A stretch of DNA of 64,000 nucleotides from Pirellulaceae bacterium (GCA_028280445.1 JANQLU010000070.1:32194-96193), one strand, 5' to 3'. Positions 46,499-56,159 are shown, counted from the first letter of the stretch. The notes: generated from the letters alone by a model not told the origin. A program made the numbers and translations.

Positions 46499-47761
46499 CT
46501 ATTCAATTCGCAGTCGGACAATAATGAACAACCCGACCATGAAAAACAGCAACAGCCCAACGATTGCCAATCGTGAACTGCCACTCAATGCGACGACGGC
46601 GCCAAAAAAGAACGTTCCCAAAAAACAAGTTGCTTTACCGGACAAATTAAAAAATCCAAAATAGCGAGCTTCCTGTCCCTCGGGTGTCAGCGTGCTCATG
46701 ATCGCCCGGCTGATCGATTGCGTTCCACCCATGACCAGAGCGACTCCGACTGCCAAAACCCAAAACTCCCACGAGTCATCAACAAACCAAGCGGCATGTA
46801 ACAGCAAAATCCAGATCAAGAGGCATCCGGCGAGCACTAATTTTCGACCCAATTTATCCGCGATCCAACCGACGATGATCGCACCGGGAGTGGCCACAAA
46901 TTGAATCATCAACACGACGGCCGCCAAATTTTTTTCGGAAAACTGGAGTTCATGTAAAGCGAACGTTGATGCCTGGCTGAGAACAGTTTGGACACCGTCG
47001 TTGTAAATTAAAAACGCGACCAGGAACCAAAACAGCACCCGCTGCTTTCGAAATTGGCTGAACGTTGTAATCGTGTCTTGGATTGACGAGCGGCATGTTT
47101 TCAGCCAGTTCGAGTCTTTGCGCTCCGGGTTTCGGTCGCGTAATACGCACAGGACAGGAATCGTAAACAAAATCCACCAGATTCCCGTTCCGACAATGCA
47201 GATCCTCAATCGCGTTGCTAGATCTAAGGACTGATTCAACCACAGAAACAACGTTGCCGCGAGCAGCGCAATGCCGCCGCCGAAATAGCCAACCGAATAT
47301 CCAATTGCGGAGACCTTGTTAAACTCTGACTCTTCGGCAATTTCCGGGAGAAATCCATTGTAAAAAGTCAGCGATAGTTCGAGCCCGAGATTTGCAATGA
47401 CCAATAGCGCGACAATCAACCAGACCTGGTTGGCCGGCAATAGACCAATCAGTATGCAACAGACACCTCCGCCGAACGCCGCCGTAGTCAATGCGAAACG
47501 TTTTCCACCGTAAGCGTCGGCAAGCGCTCCTAGAAATGGTGACAACAGCGCACCGACCAACATGGATACGGCAATGCACCAGGCCCAGACGACAGCGCCC
47601 GTCGTGTCTTGATTGGCAAACACAATCCGCTGGATGTAAACGACAAACACGGTAATCAGTAATGTCGTATAACCACTGTTGGCCCAATCGTAACAACACC
47701 ACGCAGCAATCGTTTTCCGTTTATTCGATGAATTTGCGCGAGCGGTGGATTCAATAGGCAT
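46499..47761 (-). CDS. UMF1-type MFS transporter
   Basis: The 420-residue membrane protein has about twelve hydrophobic helices. The N-terminus (TIAAWCCYDWANSGYTTLLI) and the later LGALADAYGGKRFALTTAAF with GTQSISRAIMSTLTPEGQEA match the UMF1/Atg22-like family. The substrate is unknown; members are thought to export amino acids or small metabolites. The start codon overlaps a short upstream open frame (47751-47957), so the two may be translationally coupled. Confidence 0.87.
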   Translation of the reverse strand: MPIESTARANSSNKRKTIAAWCCYDWANSGYTTLLITVFVVYIQRIVFANQDTTGAVVWAWCIAVSMLVGALLSPFLGALADAYGGKRFALTTAAFGGGVCCILIGLLPANQVWLIVALLVIANLGLELSLTFYNGFLPEIAEESEFNKVSAIGYSVGYFGGGIALLAATLFLWLNQSLDLATRLRICIVGTGIWWILFTIPVLCVLRDRNPERKDSNWLKTCRSSIQDTITTFSQFRKQRVLFWFLVAFLIYNDGVQTVLSQASTFALHELQFSEKNLAAVVLMIQFVATPGAIIVGWIADKLGRKLVLAGCLLIWILLLHAAWFVDDSWEFWVLAVGVALVMGGTQSISRAIMSTLTPEGQEARYFGFFNLSGKATCFLGTFFFGAVVALSGSSRLAIVGLLLFFMVGLFIIVRLRIE

Positions 47762-47957
47762 CTGGCGTGGGTTTCAATTTGGGTTGAGGAGTCACCGTTT
47801 CGTCCATGAACTGGCAACATGCTGCCGCCGGATCGGCCAATCGTTGTTCAGCTTCGAGGAATTTTTTGTGAGTTTCTCACATCGACCAACTTTGCAAATA
47901 GCTGGCCAACGGCTCAGCGGCACGGCATTCCGTGAAATACTTGACAAGTTTGCTAAG
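47751..47957 (-). pseudogene. Coherent coding remnant interrupted by an in-frame TGA, overlapping the transporter start
   Basis: Read on the minus strand, 47957 to 47880 gives [20 protein letters not shown], then LQSWSM, TGA at 47879-47877, then ETHKKFLEAEQRLADPAAAC, CQFMDETVTPQPKLKPTPDA and a final stop at 47751. The last codons overlap the transporter ATG. The reading is coherent on both sides of the TGA, with no other shift. It is preceded by an in-frame TAA and has no clear start, so decay is the simplest reading. It may also be a genuine short gene with a readthrough codon. Confidence 0.45.
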
Positions 47958-48070
47958 TTAAAGCGTTTTGTGCCACCGATCTTTTAAAATTCTGCACAGT
48001 CACAAATACTGGCGTGCGAATCCGCACAGTTCCGGTCCCGCTCGAATTCCATTTTTTTGCGAAATCTGAA

Positions 48071-48087
48071 TTGGTATCGCTTTTGCA
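48071..48087 (+). promoter_or_regulatory. Sigma-54 promoter of the first universal stress protein
   Basis: TTGGTATCGCTTTTGCA matches the -24/-12 consensus (TGGCAC-N5-TTGCW): GG and GC are exactly ten bases apart, TTGCA at -12. C and C of CAC are replaced by T. It lies about 53 bases upstream of the stress protein ATG. Confidence 0.6.
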
Positions 48088-48139
48088 GTTCAAACGCTCA
48101 GTGCAAACACATCGATTGTTGAACCACGAAAGGACAATC

Positions 48140-48637
48140 ATGCCGACATTTCGAAATCAAACGATTGTTGTTCCTTTTGACTTTTCAGCGCCTTCACAAA
48201 ACGCGTTGAACCAGGTGTTGGAATGGACTGACGAATCCAACACAATCCATCTGGTGCATGTTGTGGTTCCGACTCCCATGGCTGTTGATTTGAATCCACC
48301 CGTCTGGTTGCCGCCAAGTGTTGACAATGAAACTCGGGATTTCTTGCTTAAACGAATGAAAGAACAATACGGATCGGATCGATTTAAAAATCTGGTACAC
48401 CACTGTGTTGTCGGCGACCCTGGTACCAAAATTGTCGAACTTGCCAATAGCGAATCGGCTGATGTGATTATCATGCCGTCGCATGGACGGAGTGGACTTT
48501 CTCGCCTGTTTCTCGGCTCGGTTGCCGAACGAGTTTTGCGGATGGCGTGTTGCCCGGTTTTTGTCTTACGCGGCAAAAAATATGAAAACGACAATGCCAA
48601 AGTCGAAGCGGTTGGCGCCAGTGCCGACGCGAACTAA
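48140..48637 (+). CDS. Universal stress protein (single domain)
   Basis: The product has 165 residues from the ATG at 48140, with aaagga upstream. It is a UspA fold: [40 protein letters not shown] and the ATP-loop-like [16 protein letters not shown], where the usual first Gly is Pro. ATP binding may thus be weak. A sigma-54 promoter lies upstream. A second Usp, a hibernation factor and an HDOD protein follow on the same strand. The block probably responds to starvation or low oxygen. Confidence 0.87.
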   Translation: MPTFRNQTIVVPFDFSAPSQNALNQVLEWTDESNTIHLVHVVVPTPMAVDLNPPVWLPPSVDNETRDFLLKRMKEQYGSDRFKNLVHHCVVGDPGTKIVELANSESADVIIMPSHGRSGLSRLFLGSVAERVLRMACCPVFVLRGKKYENDNAKVEAVGASADAN

Positions 48638-48660
48638 CGACTGATTGTTGCACGCTCATG

Positions 48661-48856
48661 GGACGAGGCTCCTGGAGGGCGAGGCCGCGGGAGGACGACT
48701 GCGGGAGGGCGAGGCTCCCGCCGAGCCTGATCCTGTGTGCGGCAAAGCGCTAGGCAGCGTTGATTAAATCGGAAAGCTGTGAATTTGATGTGAGCGGCAA
48801 GGCGCTAGCCGCCGGTATTTGCGGGTTCACCGGCGGCTAGCGCCCTTGCCGCTCAC
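48661..48856. repeat. Repeat cluster: 'ggagggcgaggct' palindromes and a REP-like hairpin
   Basis: Positions 48661-48729 are two or three degenerate gcgggagggcgaggctcccg units. Positions 48755-48856 are a longer element starting gcgttgattaaat and containing the gtgagcggcaaggcgctagc hairpin. It shares about 100 bases with 56773-56892. They occupy the gap between the Usp and the hibernation factor; no gene is seen. Confidence 0.85.
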
Positions 48857-49036
48857 AGGATTGAAGCAAATTTTTTTAAAGTCAGATCGATGAATGATCC
48901 AGCGGATATCAAAAAAAACAACAATCTGCGTTTGGAAGCTGGTCAACTAATGGTCGCACACATTCGAACGAGCGAATCAGCACATTTCATATTTTGTTGC
49001 ACATCAAAAGTTGCCGGTTTCGCAGTACCTATCCAA

Positions 49037-49053
49037 CTGGCATAAAGCTTGCA
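49037..49053 (+). promoter_or_regulatory. Sigma-54 promoter of the hibernation factor operon
   Basis: CTGGCATAAAGCTTGCA matches the -24/-12 consensus YTGGCAC-N5-TTGCW at nearly every fixed position, with exact spacing. It lies 28 bases before the ATG at 49081. It is the best sigma-54 promoter I see in the window. Confidence 0.72.
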
Positions 49054-49080
49054 AAGTGTTTTGGCGATTCAAGAAATGAA

Positions 49081-49494
49081 ATGTCAAAAACCAAAAGACG
49101 AGGGTGTTTTTCAGTGAAGATCGAAATTAAAACGAAACACGTTAAAGATGAAACTGCGGTACGCGAGTACATTGAAACCAAGGTCCATTTTGCGCTCGAT
49201 CGGATTGACGCGCGCGTTGACACGGTGACCGTGCGGCTGGAGGACGAAACAAAAGATTCCAATAAATTCGATGGCATTTGTCGCATCGATGTCGAAGTTC
49301 ACCCCAAAGGTCATATTCACGTGTCGTCTACCGGCGAGTCAACCTACGATTGTATTTTGCAAGCCGTTCGAAAAATGGAACACGCCATCAAGCACGACAT
49401 CGATCGAAATCGCCGCTCGTCAAAGATTCGACATCAGAAAGCCAAAAAGTCTTTCATCGAGTCGTTGCCTGATATCGGTGTCGATGAAGCTTAG
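49081..49494 (+). CDS. Ribosome hibernation promoting factor (HPF/RaiA family)
   Basis: The product has 137 residues from the ATG at 49081; a GTG at 49114 is an alternative that removes a basic leader. The fold is the S30AE domain: VKIEIKTKHVKDETAVREYI, then VRLEDETKDSNKF, RIDVEVHPKGHIHVSSTGES and AVRKMEHAIKHDIDRN. HPF binds the 30S subunit and stops translation in stationary phase. It stands under a sigma-54 promoter. The next gene, a two-domain Usp, starts about 36 bases after its stop, so both may be co-transcribed. Confidence 0.85.
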   Translation: MSKTKRRGCFSVKIEIKTKHVKDETAVREYIETKVHFALDRIDARVDTVTVRLEDETKDSNKFDGICRIDVEVHPKGHIHVSSTGESTYDCILQAVRKMEHAIKHDIDRNRRSSKIRHQKAKKSFIESLPDIGVDEA

Positions 49495-49530
49495 GTTGCG
49501 TTCACGAGCGCATCAAATGGAGTGATCCAC

Positions 49531-50403
49531 GTGCCCGTACCAAAAAACATCCTGTTCGCAACTGATTTCAGCCAAAACAGTCGCCATGCGGTTCAGTACG
49601 TTTATGATCTTGTCAAACAATCGGATTCAGGATTGCATGTGCTGCATGTGGTCAATCATCAATCAGAATTCAAGGCCGAAGAACAATTCGAACGATTTGG
49701 CCAGATGCTCAGCCATTCAGAGCAACGCCAACAGAAAATCAAATGGGTGACGGCCACTGGAAACCCTGCTGTCGCGATTGCGAAGTATGCCCGCGACAAT
49801 GACATCGACATGATTGCCATGGGCTCGCACGGAAGGACGGGATTGAAACGAGTTTTGATGGGCAGTGTCGCTGAAGTAGTTGTGCGGCAGGCAGATTGCC
49901 CCGTGTTGGTGATCAAAGCCAACCGCGGCGTGGACGATGAATCGACTAATGGTCGCGACGATGAGAAAGGCGTTTTGTGCGCCATCGATGTTCACGATTA
50001 CGATCAGCAAGTCATCGATCTGGCTGCCTGTTATGCCAAACAATTTGCCGTCGACCTCGATTTGATCCATGTTACGATTTCTCCGGACCCCGCAAAGGCT
50101 GCATGGCCAGGTTATGTTGGCGCACCTGACGAATTGATCCGAGATGAACACTTGCTGCAAGAATTGGCAACGACGATCGGCGGCGTCAAAGTTCAGCGCC
50201 ACCATACTTCCGGCTTTCCCGTCCAAAAAGTTCTCGATTTTGCAGAAACCCATCATCCTCAATTACTCGTACTCGGAACCCATGCTCGAACGGGTGTGAA
50301 TCGAGTTCTCGGTAGTATTGCTGCCAGAATCATGAGGAAAGCGAGTTGCCCCGTCATGGTGTTGCGTCAACGGCAAAACAGTCAAGTCTGTCGGACGGTG
50401 TGA
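49531..50403 (+). CDS. Tandem universal stress protein (two Usp domains)
   Basis: The product has about 290 residues. I place the start at the GTG at 49531 (GGAG eight bases upstream); the GTG at 49522 overlaps that GGAG. Domain 1 (about 1-140) has a complete ATP loop GSHGRTGLKRVLMGSV. Domain 2 (about 150-290) has GTHARTGVNRVLGSI with a Gly to Ala change and one residue missing, so it may not bind ATP. It probably shares the transcript of the hibernation factor. Confidence 0.88.
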   Translation: MPVPKNILFATDFSQNSRHAVQYVYDLVKQSDSGLHVLHVVNHQSEFKAEEQFERFGQMLSHSEQRQQKIKWVTATGNPAVAIAKYARDNDIDMIAMGSHGRTGLKRVLMGSVAEVVVRQADCPVLVIKANRGVDDESTNGRDDEKGVLCAIDVHDYDQQVIDLAACYAKQFAVDLDLIHVTISPDPAKAAWPGYVGAPDELIRDEHLLQELATTIGGVKVQRHHTSGFPVQKVLDFAETHHPQLLVLGTHARTGVNRVLGSIAARIMRKASCPVMVLRQRQNSQVCRTV

Positions 50404-50606
50404 CGATTCGCTCGTTTGAAGCGGAAAAAATTTCTCGTGCGTCGGGAAAATTTTTCTTGAAAATCGGTATGAACTTGCGTGCTTTGATACCAACGACGGA
50501 CAAATGCGGCGAACCGCATTTTTTGATACAAATTGCATGTTGAATCTATTCGTATGAGCTAATCTTTGTAGGCCCCAAATTTTGTGGAAATGCTGAGAAG
50601 CTCATC

Positions 50607-51845
50607 GTGTCAAATTCTAGTTCGCAATCTGTGGCCAGTCGTCAGACGCTCGACGTATTCGTGGGGCGCCAGCCGATATTCAATTCGAAACTGGAAACGT
50701 ACGGCTACGAATTGCTGTTTCGTCGGGATGAAACGAACCAGACCCCCACGATCAACGGGGAACTTGCCACGGCAGAGTTGATACTCAATACATTTACAGA
50801 AATTGGCTTGGAAAAAGTCACTTACAATCTGCCCGCTTTTATCAACGTCACCGAAAATTTTCTCATCAACGGCCATAGTCATGCGCTGCCAAAAGAGCGC
50901 GTCATTATCGAGGTGCTCGAAGATGTTAATCCTACGCAACAGGTTTTAGATGCATTGAAAACGTTGCGCCGCGAAGGTTTTACCATTGCACTTGATGATT
51001 TTGTACGGTCTGCAAAACAAATGCCACTGGTCGAACTCGCAGATATCGTCAAAGTGGAATTGCCGGCGATTCCAAAACATCAATTGGCCGAACATGTCGA
51101 TCACTTGCGAAAATGCAACGTTAAGATATTGGCCGAAAAAATTGAGACCGAGCAAGAGTTTGTCTTTTGTAAAGAGCTGGGCTTCGACTACTTTCAAGGC
51201 TACTTTCTCTGTCGGCCAATCGTCGTCAAACAAGAGCGTGTTTCTGACACCAGCGTCAACGCGATGACGTTGATTGCTAAACTCCAACAACCCGATGTGT
51301 GTCTCGACGAAGTCATCACGATGATCGAAACCACGCCGGCGCTGGCTTACAAGTTGTTGCGCTACGTCAATTCGGTTTCGTTTGGATTGCAGCGTGAAAT
51401 CGAGTCAATTCGCCAAGCGGTCGTGTTGCTTGGAATGCAGCAAATCAAAACGTTTATTTACCTCGTGGTTCTGGTTGATGCCGCCAAAGATCAGCCCGAA
51501 GAAGTTGTCAAAACCGTACTTGTACGTGCGAAAATGGCCGAGCTGCTAGGTATCGAACTGAACGACGGCCAGAAAGAAACCTTTTTTCTGGTCGGTTTGT
51601 TATCGGCCATGGATGTTCTGCTCAAATTGCCTAAAGATCAGATTATGGAAAACATTCCGTTGGGCGAAAACATCAAAGATGCGTTGAATCATCGAGACGG
51701 TATTCTGGGAACTGTACTCAATTGCGTTTTGGAATACGAACAAGGAAACTGGGCCAACGTCACCTGTGGCGATCTCGAAGAAATGGTCATCCGCGATGCG
51801 TATGTGCAAGCGGTCGAGTGGGCAAACAACAGTCACACTGAATAG
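50607..51845 (+). CDS. EAL/HDOD-domain regulatory protein
   Basis: The 412-residue product starts at a GTG (MSNSSSQSVASRQTLDVFVG). The first half is a degenerate EAL domain: FVGRQPIFNSKLETYGYELL, then IEVLED for EAL (about residue 102), LDDFVRS in place of DDFGTG and AEKIE. The second half (about 205-400) is an HDOD domain. The altered DDF motif suggests loss of c-di-GMP phosphodiesterase activity while ligand binding may remain. This is the YuxH-like type often found with stress and motility regulation. It lies just after the stress block. Confidence 0.87.
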   Translation: MSNSSSQSVASRQTLDVFVGRQPIFNSKLETYGYELLFRRDETNQTPTINGELATAELILNTFTEIGLEKVTYNLPAFINVTENFLINGHSHALPKERVIIEVLEDVNPTQQVLDALKTLRREGFTIALDDFVRSAKQMPLVELADIVKVELPAIPKHQLAEHVDHLRKCNVKILAEKIETEQEFVFCKELGFDYFQGYFLCRPIVVKQERVSDTSVNAMTLIAKLQQPDVCLDEVITMIETTPALAYKLLRYVNSVSFGLQREIESIRQAVVLLGMQQIKTFIYLVVLVDAAKDQPEEVVKTVLVRAKMAELLGIELNDGQKETFFLVGLLSAMDVLLKLPKDQIMENIPLGENIKDALNHRDGILGTVLNCVLEYEQGNWANVTCGDLEEMVIRDAYVQAVEWANNSHTE

Positions 51846-51853
51846 CTTGATCT

Positions 51854-52216
51854 TGTGAGCGCCTTGCCGCTCACGGGTTCTAGTTCCCGCCGAGCGACAG
51901 CGCGGCAAACACGACGGTGGCTCGGCAGGAGCCTCGCCTCCCGATTTTGCGAACCTCTGGTTGGCCGCACTCTACTAAGAATGTCTCACGCAGAGTCGCC
52001 GAGACGCAGAGGTGGGAAAGACAAATTCGTTTGCAAAATTATTTGCGATGTTTAGCTGATCGCCATTGGCATTGACAATATTTGGCCACAAAACCTGATC
52101 CGTCGTGACCTCTGCGTCTTTGCAGCTCTGCGAGCGGCATTTCTGTTTAGGCAGGAGTCTCAACTTACTGACAAACAACACCGTTGTTTCGGCTCGGCGG
52201 GAGCCTCGCCCTCCCG
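51854..52216. repeat. Intergenic repeats: REP fragment, gaggctcggc palindromes, degenerate MITE-like element
   Basis: 51854-51878 is a short gtgagcgccttgccgctcac hairpin. 51919-51943 and 52191-52216 are ggctcggcgggagcctcg palindromes. 51984-52137 is a degenerate third copy of the MITE-like element, with matching ends (tctcacgcagagtcgccgag; ctctgcgagcgg) but a different interior. I see no gene. Confidence 0.8.
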
Positions 52217-52231
52217 ACTGGCAGTGCCCCT

Positions 52232-52499
52232 CTAGGTTGCATTGTGGTTTGCTCGAATTTTGTCAGCGAGACCTTTCAGATTACCGTCGATGACCTTGCC
52301 CATCATCGATTTCATCATGGTTTGACCCAGTAGCCATCCGAAGGGACCCAAATTTTACGCGATAACCACGATTGGCTTCCCAATTGGTCACTTCCTCTAC
52401 CACTGAGGTACCATTCTCGAAATTGCAGCGACGTTTAGCGCCGATACCATCTTCGTTGCTTGTAAGTGCATCTACGGATTTTACGAGCGGTGCGAATTC
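52232..52499 (-). pseudogene. SRPBCC-family gene remnant with an internal deletion
   Basis: On the minus strand the 5' part (52499 to about 52350) encodes EFAPLVKSVDALTSNEDGIG, AKRRCNFENGTSVVEEVTNW and EANRGYRVKF. The frame then breaks near 52350 and continues in another frame as GPFGWLLGQTMMKSMMGKVI, then DGNLKGLADKIRANHNAT and a stop at 52232. Both halves are typical of the SRPBCC (polyketide-cyclase/START-like) family, but the middle is missing and the N-terminus is not found. This is therefore a dead gene. Confidence 0.75.
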
Positions 52500-52719
52500 G
52501 TATCAATTTTGATTCCTCAATTTGCGGCAACAACGCCGGGTTGAAATTTTTGGCAGTCGAGACTTCATTAGTATCAAAACCTTGATCGGAAATACAATAA
52601 CAATTTGTTCTTCGGATTCAAGACTGTAGCACCATTCTTAAGTCGGACAACGCTAACGACCGCTGAACAGTCGAAGTATTCGTCCAGCAAGTTGTCAGTT
52701 GTCCATTTGCTGGTCAATC

Positions 52720-54174
52720 TCACTTTTGACTGTCGAGATTTTCTTTGGTTTTGTGATGTGAAATTTTGTGTTTGGCGACAAAGTCCAGTTCGTAGATGTT
52801 TCCAGGCATTGCTATCCAGGCACGATTTTTTGATGAAATTCTCAGAGCTGTTGCAGGTGCCTTCAATTCGAACAATTTTTCGAGCGAACGTGTCTTGGTT
52901 TTTAACCGGTACAAACCGCCAACTCCAGATTCAAATTCTAATGTGCAAAGAAAATCGGATGACTTTGGAATGGGGACAATGTGAGTACAACTGGAGTGAG
53001 AATTTGGGTTGTCGGACTTGATTATCTCGCATTTCTCACCATCGGCACTGAACAACGCTACGCCGCTGGAGTGACTTGCGATGATGTTTTTTCCATCCAC
53101 AGTTGCTACTAATGGAGCAGTAGCAATTTCCGGGATTTTGTGTCGCGATTGCCAATTTTTGCTGGTATATCCAATCCACTTTTTTAAAGTCAACGAGTAG
53201 CGAGCAGTTCCCTCAAAGCCCGAAATCCAAATATGATTTGAAATGGGTGAATAAATCAGTGAATCGATCCACGAAATCGGCATCTGATCATGAGACAATT
53301 TATGAATCCACGATTCGGATTTCAAATCAAAACACCAAAGATAGGAATCGCCAATACACCACACATGTTTGTTGTCAGGTGTCATGACCAGACGTTCAAA
53401 TTCACTTGCATCTGTCACAGGAAAATTCATTGATTTACCACTGGCAAGATCAATCTTGGTGATCCCATGATCTCCTCCACCGGTAGCAGCGCAAACAGCA
53501 TATCGCGAATCAGAAGTAAAAACCAAATCGTTGACGTAATCTTCAATCAGTGTGGCATGCGGAATCCCATCAATCTGCCGAACTTTGGTTTGCACATATT
53601 GGGTTAGACGATCTGTCTGTCGATTCCATCGAATCACGCCTGCGTCAGATGCATACAACCACAATTCACGGCCATTAGGCGTTTGCCAAAATTTTTCGAC
53701 AACACTGTAATCCTTCGGCATTCTCTTTCGCAAATTTGACCATTTGGATGATCCAGTTTTCCGCTCACGAATTCGTAAACCGCGATCATCATCGCTGGAC
53801 ATGGCAATCCACGTTGTTTTACCGTTTGCCGAAAACATCACGTCATGAAATACAGCGTGATCTTTTGTCAAGGGAATCTGTCGCCAGGATTTGTTTTTCT
53901 GTTGGAATACGATCGCACGGCCACGATTGACACCTCGCCGAGTTTCAAGCCGCCCGCAAAGACACCAGGTTTCCGCTCCGTCCGGCGAAAACTCAAACCG
54001 CATCACCAAATCGCGATACGGCAGCGCGACAAATGGTTGACGCACGAATTCCGTACCCAACGAAACGGTCTGATTGCGATCTTTTTGAGCGTCTGTTGAC
54101 GAAACGAGTATTACCGTTGCTTGAATGGAAACAAGCAGAATTCTTGCAACAACGGTGCGATAAACAACACACAC
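52720..54174 (-). CDS. Exported beta-propeller-like protein
   Basis: The 484-residue product has a signal peptide (VARILLVSIQATVILVSSTD, then AQ). The rest has repeated beta-blade patterns with Trp and Ser/Asp (for example FSANGKTTWIAMSSDDDRGL, VFTSDSRYAVCAATGGGDHG and MTPDNKHVWCIGDSYLWCFD), which suggests a seven-bladed propeller similar to WD40 or PQQ-like proteins. No enzyme motif is visible. It marks the left edge of the low-GC block. Confidence 0.75.
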   Translation of the reverse strand: MCVVYRTVVARILLVSIQATVILVSSTDAQKDRNQTVSLGTEFVRQPFVALPYRDLVMRFEFSPDGAETWCLCGRLETRRGVNRGRAIVFQQKNKSWRQIPLTKDHAVFHDVMFSANGKTTWIAMSSDDDRGLRIRERKTGSSKWSNLRKRMPKDYSVVEKFWQTPNGRELWLYASDAGVIRWNRQTDRLTQYVQTKVRQIDGIPHATLIEDYVNDLVFTSDSRYAVCAATGGGDHGITKIDLASGKSMNFPVTDASEFERLVMTPDNKHVWCIGDSYLWCFDLKSESWIHKLSHDQMPISWIDSLIYSPISNHIWISGFEGTARYSLTLKKWIGYTSKNWQSRHKIPEIATAPLVATVDGKNIIASHSSGVALFSADGEKCEIIKSDNPNSHSSCTHIVPIPKSSDFLCTLEFESGVGGLYRLKTKTRSLEKLFELKAPATALRISSKNRAWIAMPGNIYELDFVAKHKISHHKTKENLDSQK

Positions 54175-54713
54175 TGCTAAACTCCATCGAACGAGACAAA
54201 TCAGAATCGACGATTTGTGGATTCTGAATTTATTCTACCCAACCTAATCTAAAAACGTGCCAGAATTACTGAAACGATGGTGGTGAGTTGTTAAGTGTCG
54301 TCGAGAATATTTTTTTCATCTTCTCCAGCAATTTCGGAATGTGGACACGCCCTGTCGTTTGACCAATTGCAAAAGTGAATGGAATCAAGCAAAACAAACC
54401 GTCAATATTGTTTTGTATGCATTTGCAATGTACGTTCAAATTGAAATGGAGCGTTGGTTCACCTGCGCCAACAAGTATCAATATTACTGACAAATTGCAA
54501 ACCTGGCTTTCCAAAGATTGAATTTCGAAGCCATTTTCAGTCAATCCTTTTCTGATTTTCAGCTTTGGTCTGAATTCTGGATCGTAATTCACTATCATTT
54601 GAATTGGATTTGCGTTGGCATTGTAAGTTTGATGCATCGAGTCGCTACTGTCGCACATTTGAACTTGAGATCAGTTGGTGAATTAGTAATTCGAATTATG
54701 TTAAGGAGCAATC
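54175..54713. other. Gap with one weak minus-strand open frame
   Basis: An open frame at 54266-54658 on the minus strand could encode up to 130 residues (for example MIVNYDPEFRPKLKIRKGLT), with a hydrophobic segment (SVILILVGAG). Start and ribosome site are unclear, so I do not call it a gene with confidence. The rest of the gap shows nothing. Confidence 0.35.
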
Positions 54714-55156
54714 ATGGGCGCACATGCTTATTGGTATTTTGAAAACTACTCTGGAGATGTCGAAGAATCGCTCCAGGCATTGCGTGAACGTGAGTTTAAA
54801 GCTGGCAGATACAACCCGGTTACACCTTTTCCAGACTTTCCGCCGGGACCAGATTCACCATCACCGGGAGCCCAACACAATTCAATCGAAGAAATCATGG
54901 CAGACGCCGCCGAGGCGGAACAAGATCGATTCTCGATTTGTTTCGCGTCTCCGATTTTCCAGATTACTGTGCCGTCGCTCCATTATCGGATGACGAACTG
55001 GAATCGTTGTACGGAACGAATCAGCCAACCCGTGCCATGGTCGAGCAGAACATGGACTTTCTGGAAGATGTTGAACGTGGCCAAGGGGTTTACATTATTC
55101 TCTACGACAACGAACAGCCCAACGAGATTTATTTTGCGGGATACTCGTTCGACTAG
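54714..55156 (+). pseudogene. Conserved hypothetical protein gene with a one-base frameshift
   Basis: A strong aaggag precedes the ATG at 54714. The first frame reads MGAHAYWYFENYSGDVEESL, QALREREFKAGRYNPVTPFP, DFPPGPDSPSPGAQHNSIEE, IMADAAEA and then breaks near 54913-54920. The next frame continues GTRSILDLFRVSDFPDYCAV, APLSDDELESLYGTNQPTRA, then MVEQNMDFLEDVERGQGVYI and ends YFAGYSFD at 55156. One added base would restore a protein of about 147 residues. The family is a small conserved hypothetical protein of unknown role. It is the only clear plus-strand gene in the low-GC block. Confidence 0.65.
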
Positions 55157-55363
55157 TCGCAGTATTCCAAAGATTAACACTAGGTTGGCGGCAAATGCTT
55201 GTCGTATCGAATTCGAAAATGCACTTTTCCTTGCGAACCACAGGAACAGTATTTTTTATTCTTGAACCAATCCAATGAAAATCGTCCACCGTTTTTGATG
55301 CGAAGCACCAAGCAGCTCAATTTGCCGATGAGTTGTATGCGTTACTTGAAAACGATATTACTT
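55157..55363 (+). other. Possible degenerate coding remnant
   Basis: A stretch near 55295-55390 reads VFDAKHQAAQFADELYALLE and NDITFIPTKTDS in one plus-strand frame, protein-like but without a start and preceded by stops. The second half overlaps the next gene antisense. I treat it as a possible remnant only. Confidence 0.25.
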
Positions 55364-55891
55364 TCATTCCAACAAAAACGGATTCGTTAGGTGCGACGTT
55401 TCAGAAGGAATTACGACGGATTTTTCTGCATCGGAAGTATCAAGAGAACCGATCAAAAACAATCCGATTTCTGCCTCTGCCTGTACAAAATAGTCGCTGT
55501 CATTTATAAGTCGTCGCAATACGTTCCTTAGCTTCACAATGGAAACATCTTTGCTGTGCCATTCAATTAGCATTCGAATTGAATATGCCGCACGGAATCT
55601 AACATTTTCGTTCGATGAATTTGCCAGTTTTTCTAGTAATGGTTCAACCAACCCCCATCGAACAACTCTGTCATTTTCGCGTAACGAATCGTCAATTACC
55701 GGAATCCGTACATCACCACTGTAAATACCGAGTGTTGACGTTTCTACGCGCATTGGCGAATCACTGCGAATAGCCCGTTCAATTTTGCGCAACGACCTTT
55801 TCAACAGAAATTCATCGGCGGCCATCAGTACAAGCCAAACACATACTGTCAAAAGCAATATGCTGCCAATGGAGAACCGAAGGTATTTCAT
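55364..55891 (-). CDS. Membrane-anchored HEAT-like repeat protein
   Basis: The 175-residue product has one N-terminal membrane helix (FSIGSILLLTVCVWLVLMAA), then two or three HEAT-like helical units (VRWGLVEPLLEKLANSSNEN, VRFRAAYSIRMLIEWHSKDV). The unit pattern is A-x-x-(L/I)-x-x-L. No catalytic motif is seen. It is the first of the small minus-strand genes of this region. The role is unknown. Confidence 0.62.
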   Translation of the reverse strand: MKYLRFSIGSILLLTVCVWLVLMAADEFLLKRSLRKIERAIRSDSPMRVETSTLGIYSGDVRIPVIDDSLRENDRVVRWGLVEPLLEKLANSSNENVRFRAAYSIRMLIEWHSKDVSIVKLRNVLRRLINDSDYFVQAEAEIGLFLIGSLDTSDAEKSVVIPSETSHLTNPFLLE

Positions 55892-56159
55892 TTTTTCCTT
55901 TTTCAGAACAGGCCAGTTCTCTCCGCGATCGGCAACAAAAAACGCCTGCCTTCAAACTAAGCGGCTGCAAGCGCCTAAGCTGCGATGTTTCCCACCAAGA
56001 TTTGGAACCAAAAACGGACGCAGGTCAAGTCCAACCGGTAATACACGCTACAACTGGAGCTGATCTGGGGTGAAGGTCACTCTTCACTACGTTGTTGCTT
56101 TCATTTTTTGAGGCGTTCTCTGAGGTATTCTGCAGTCGACTATTTGTCCTTCAAGTGTT

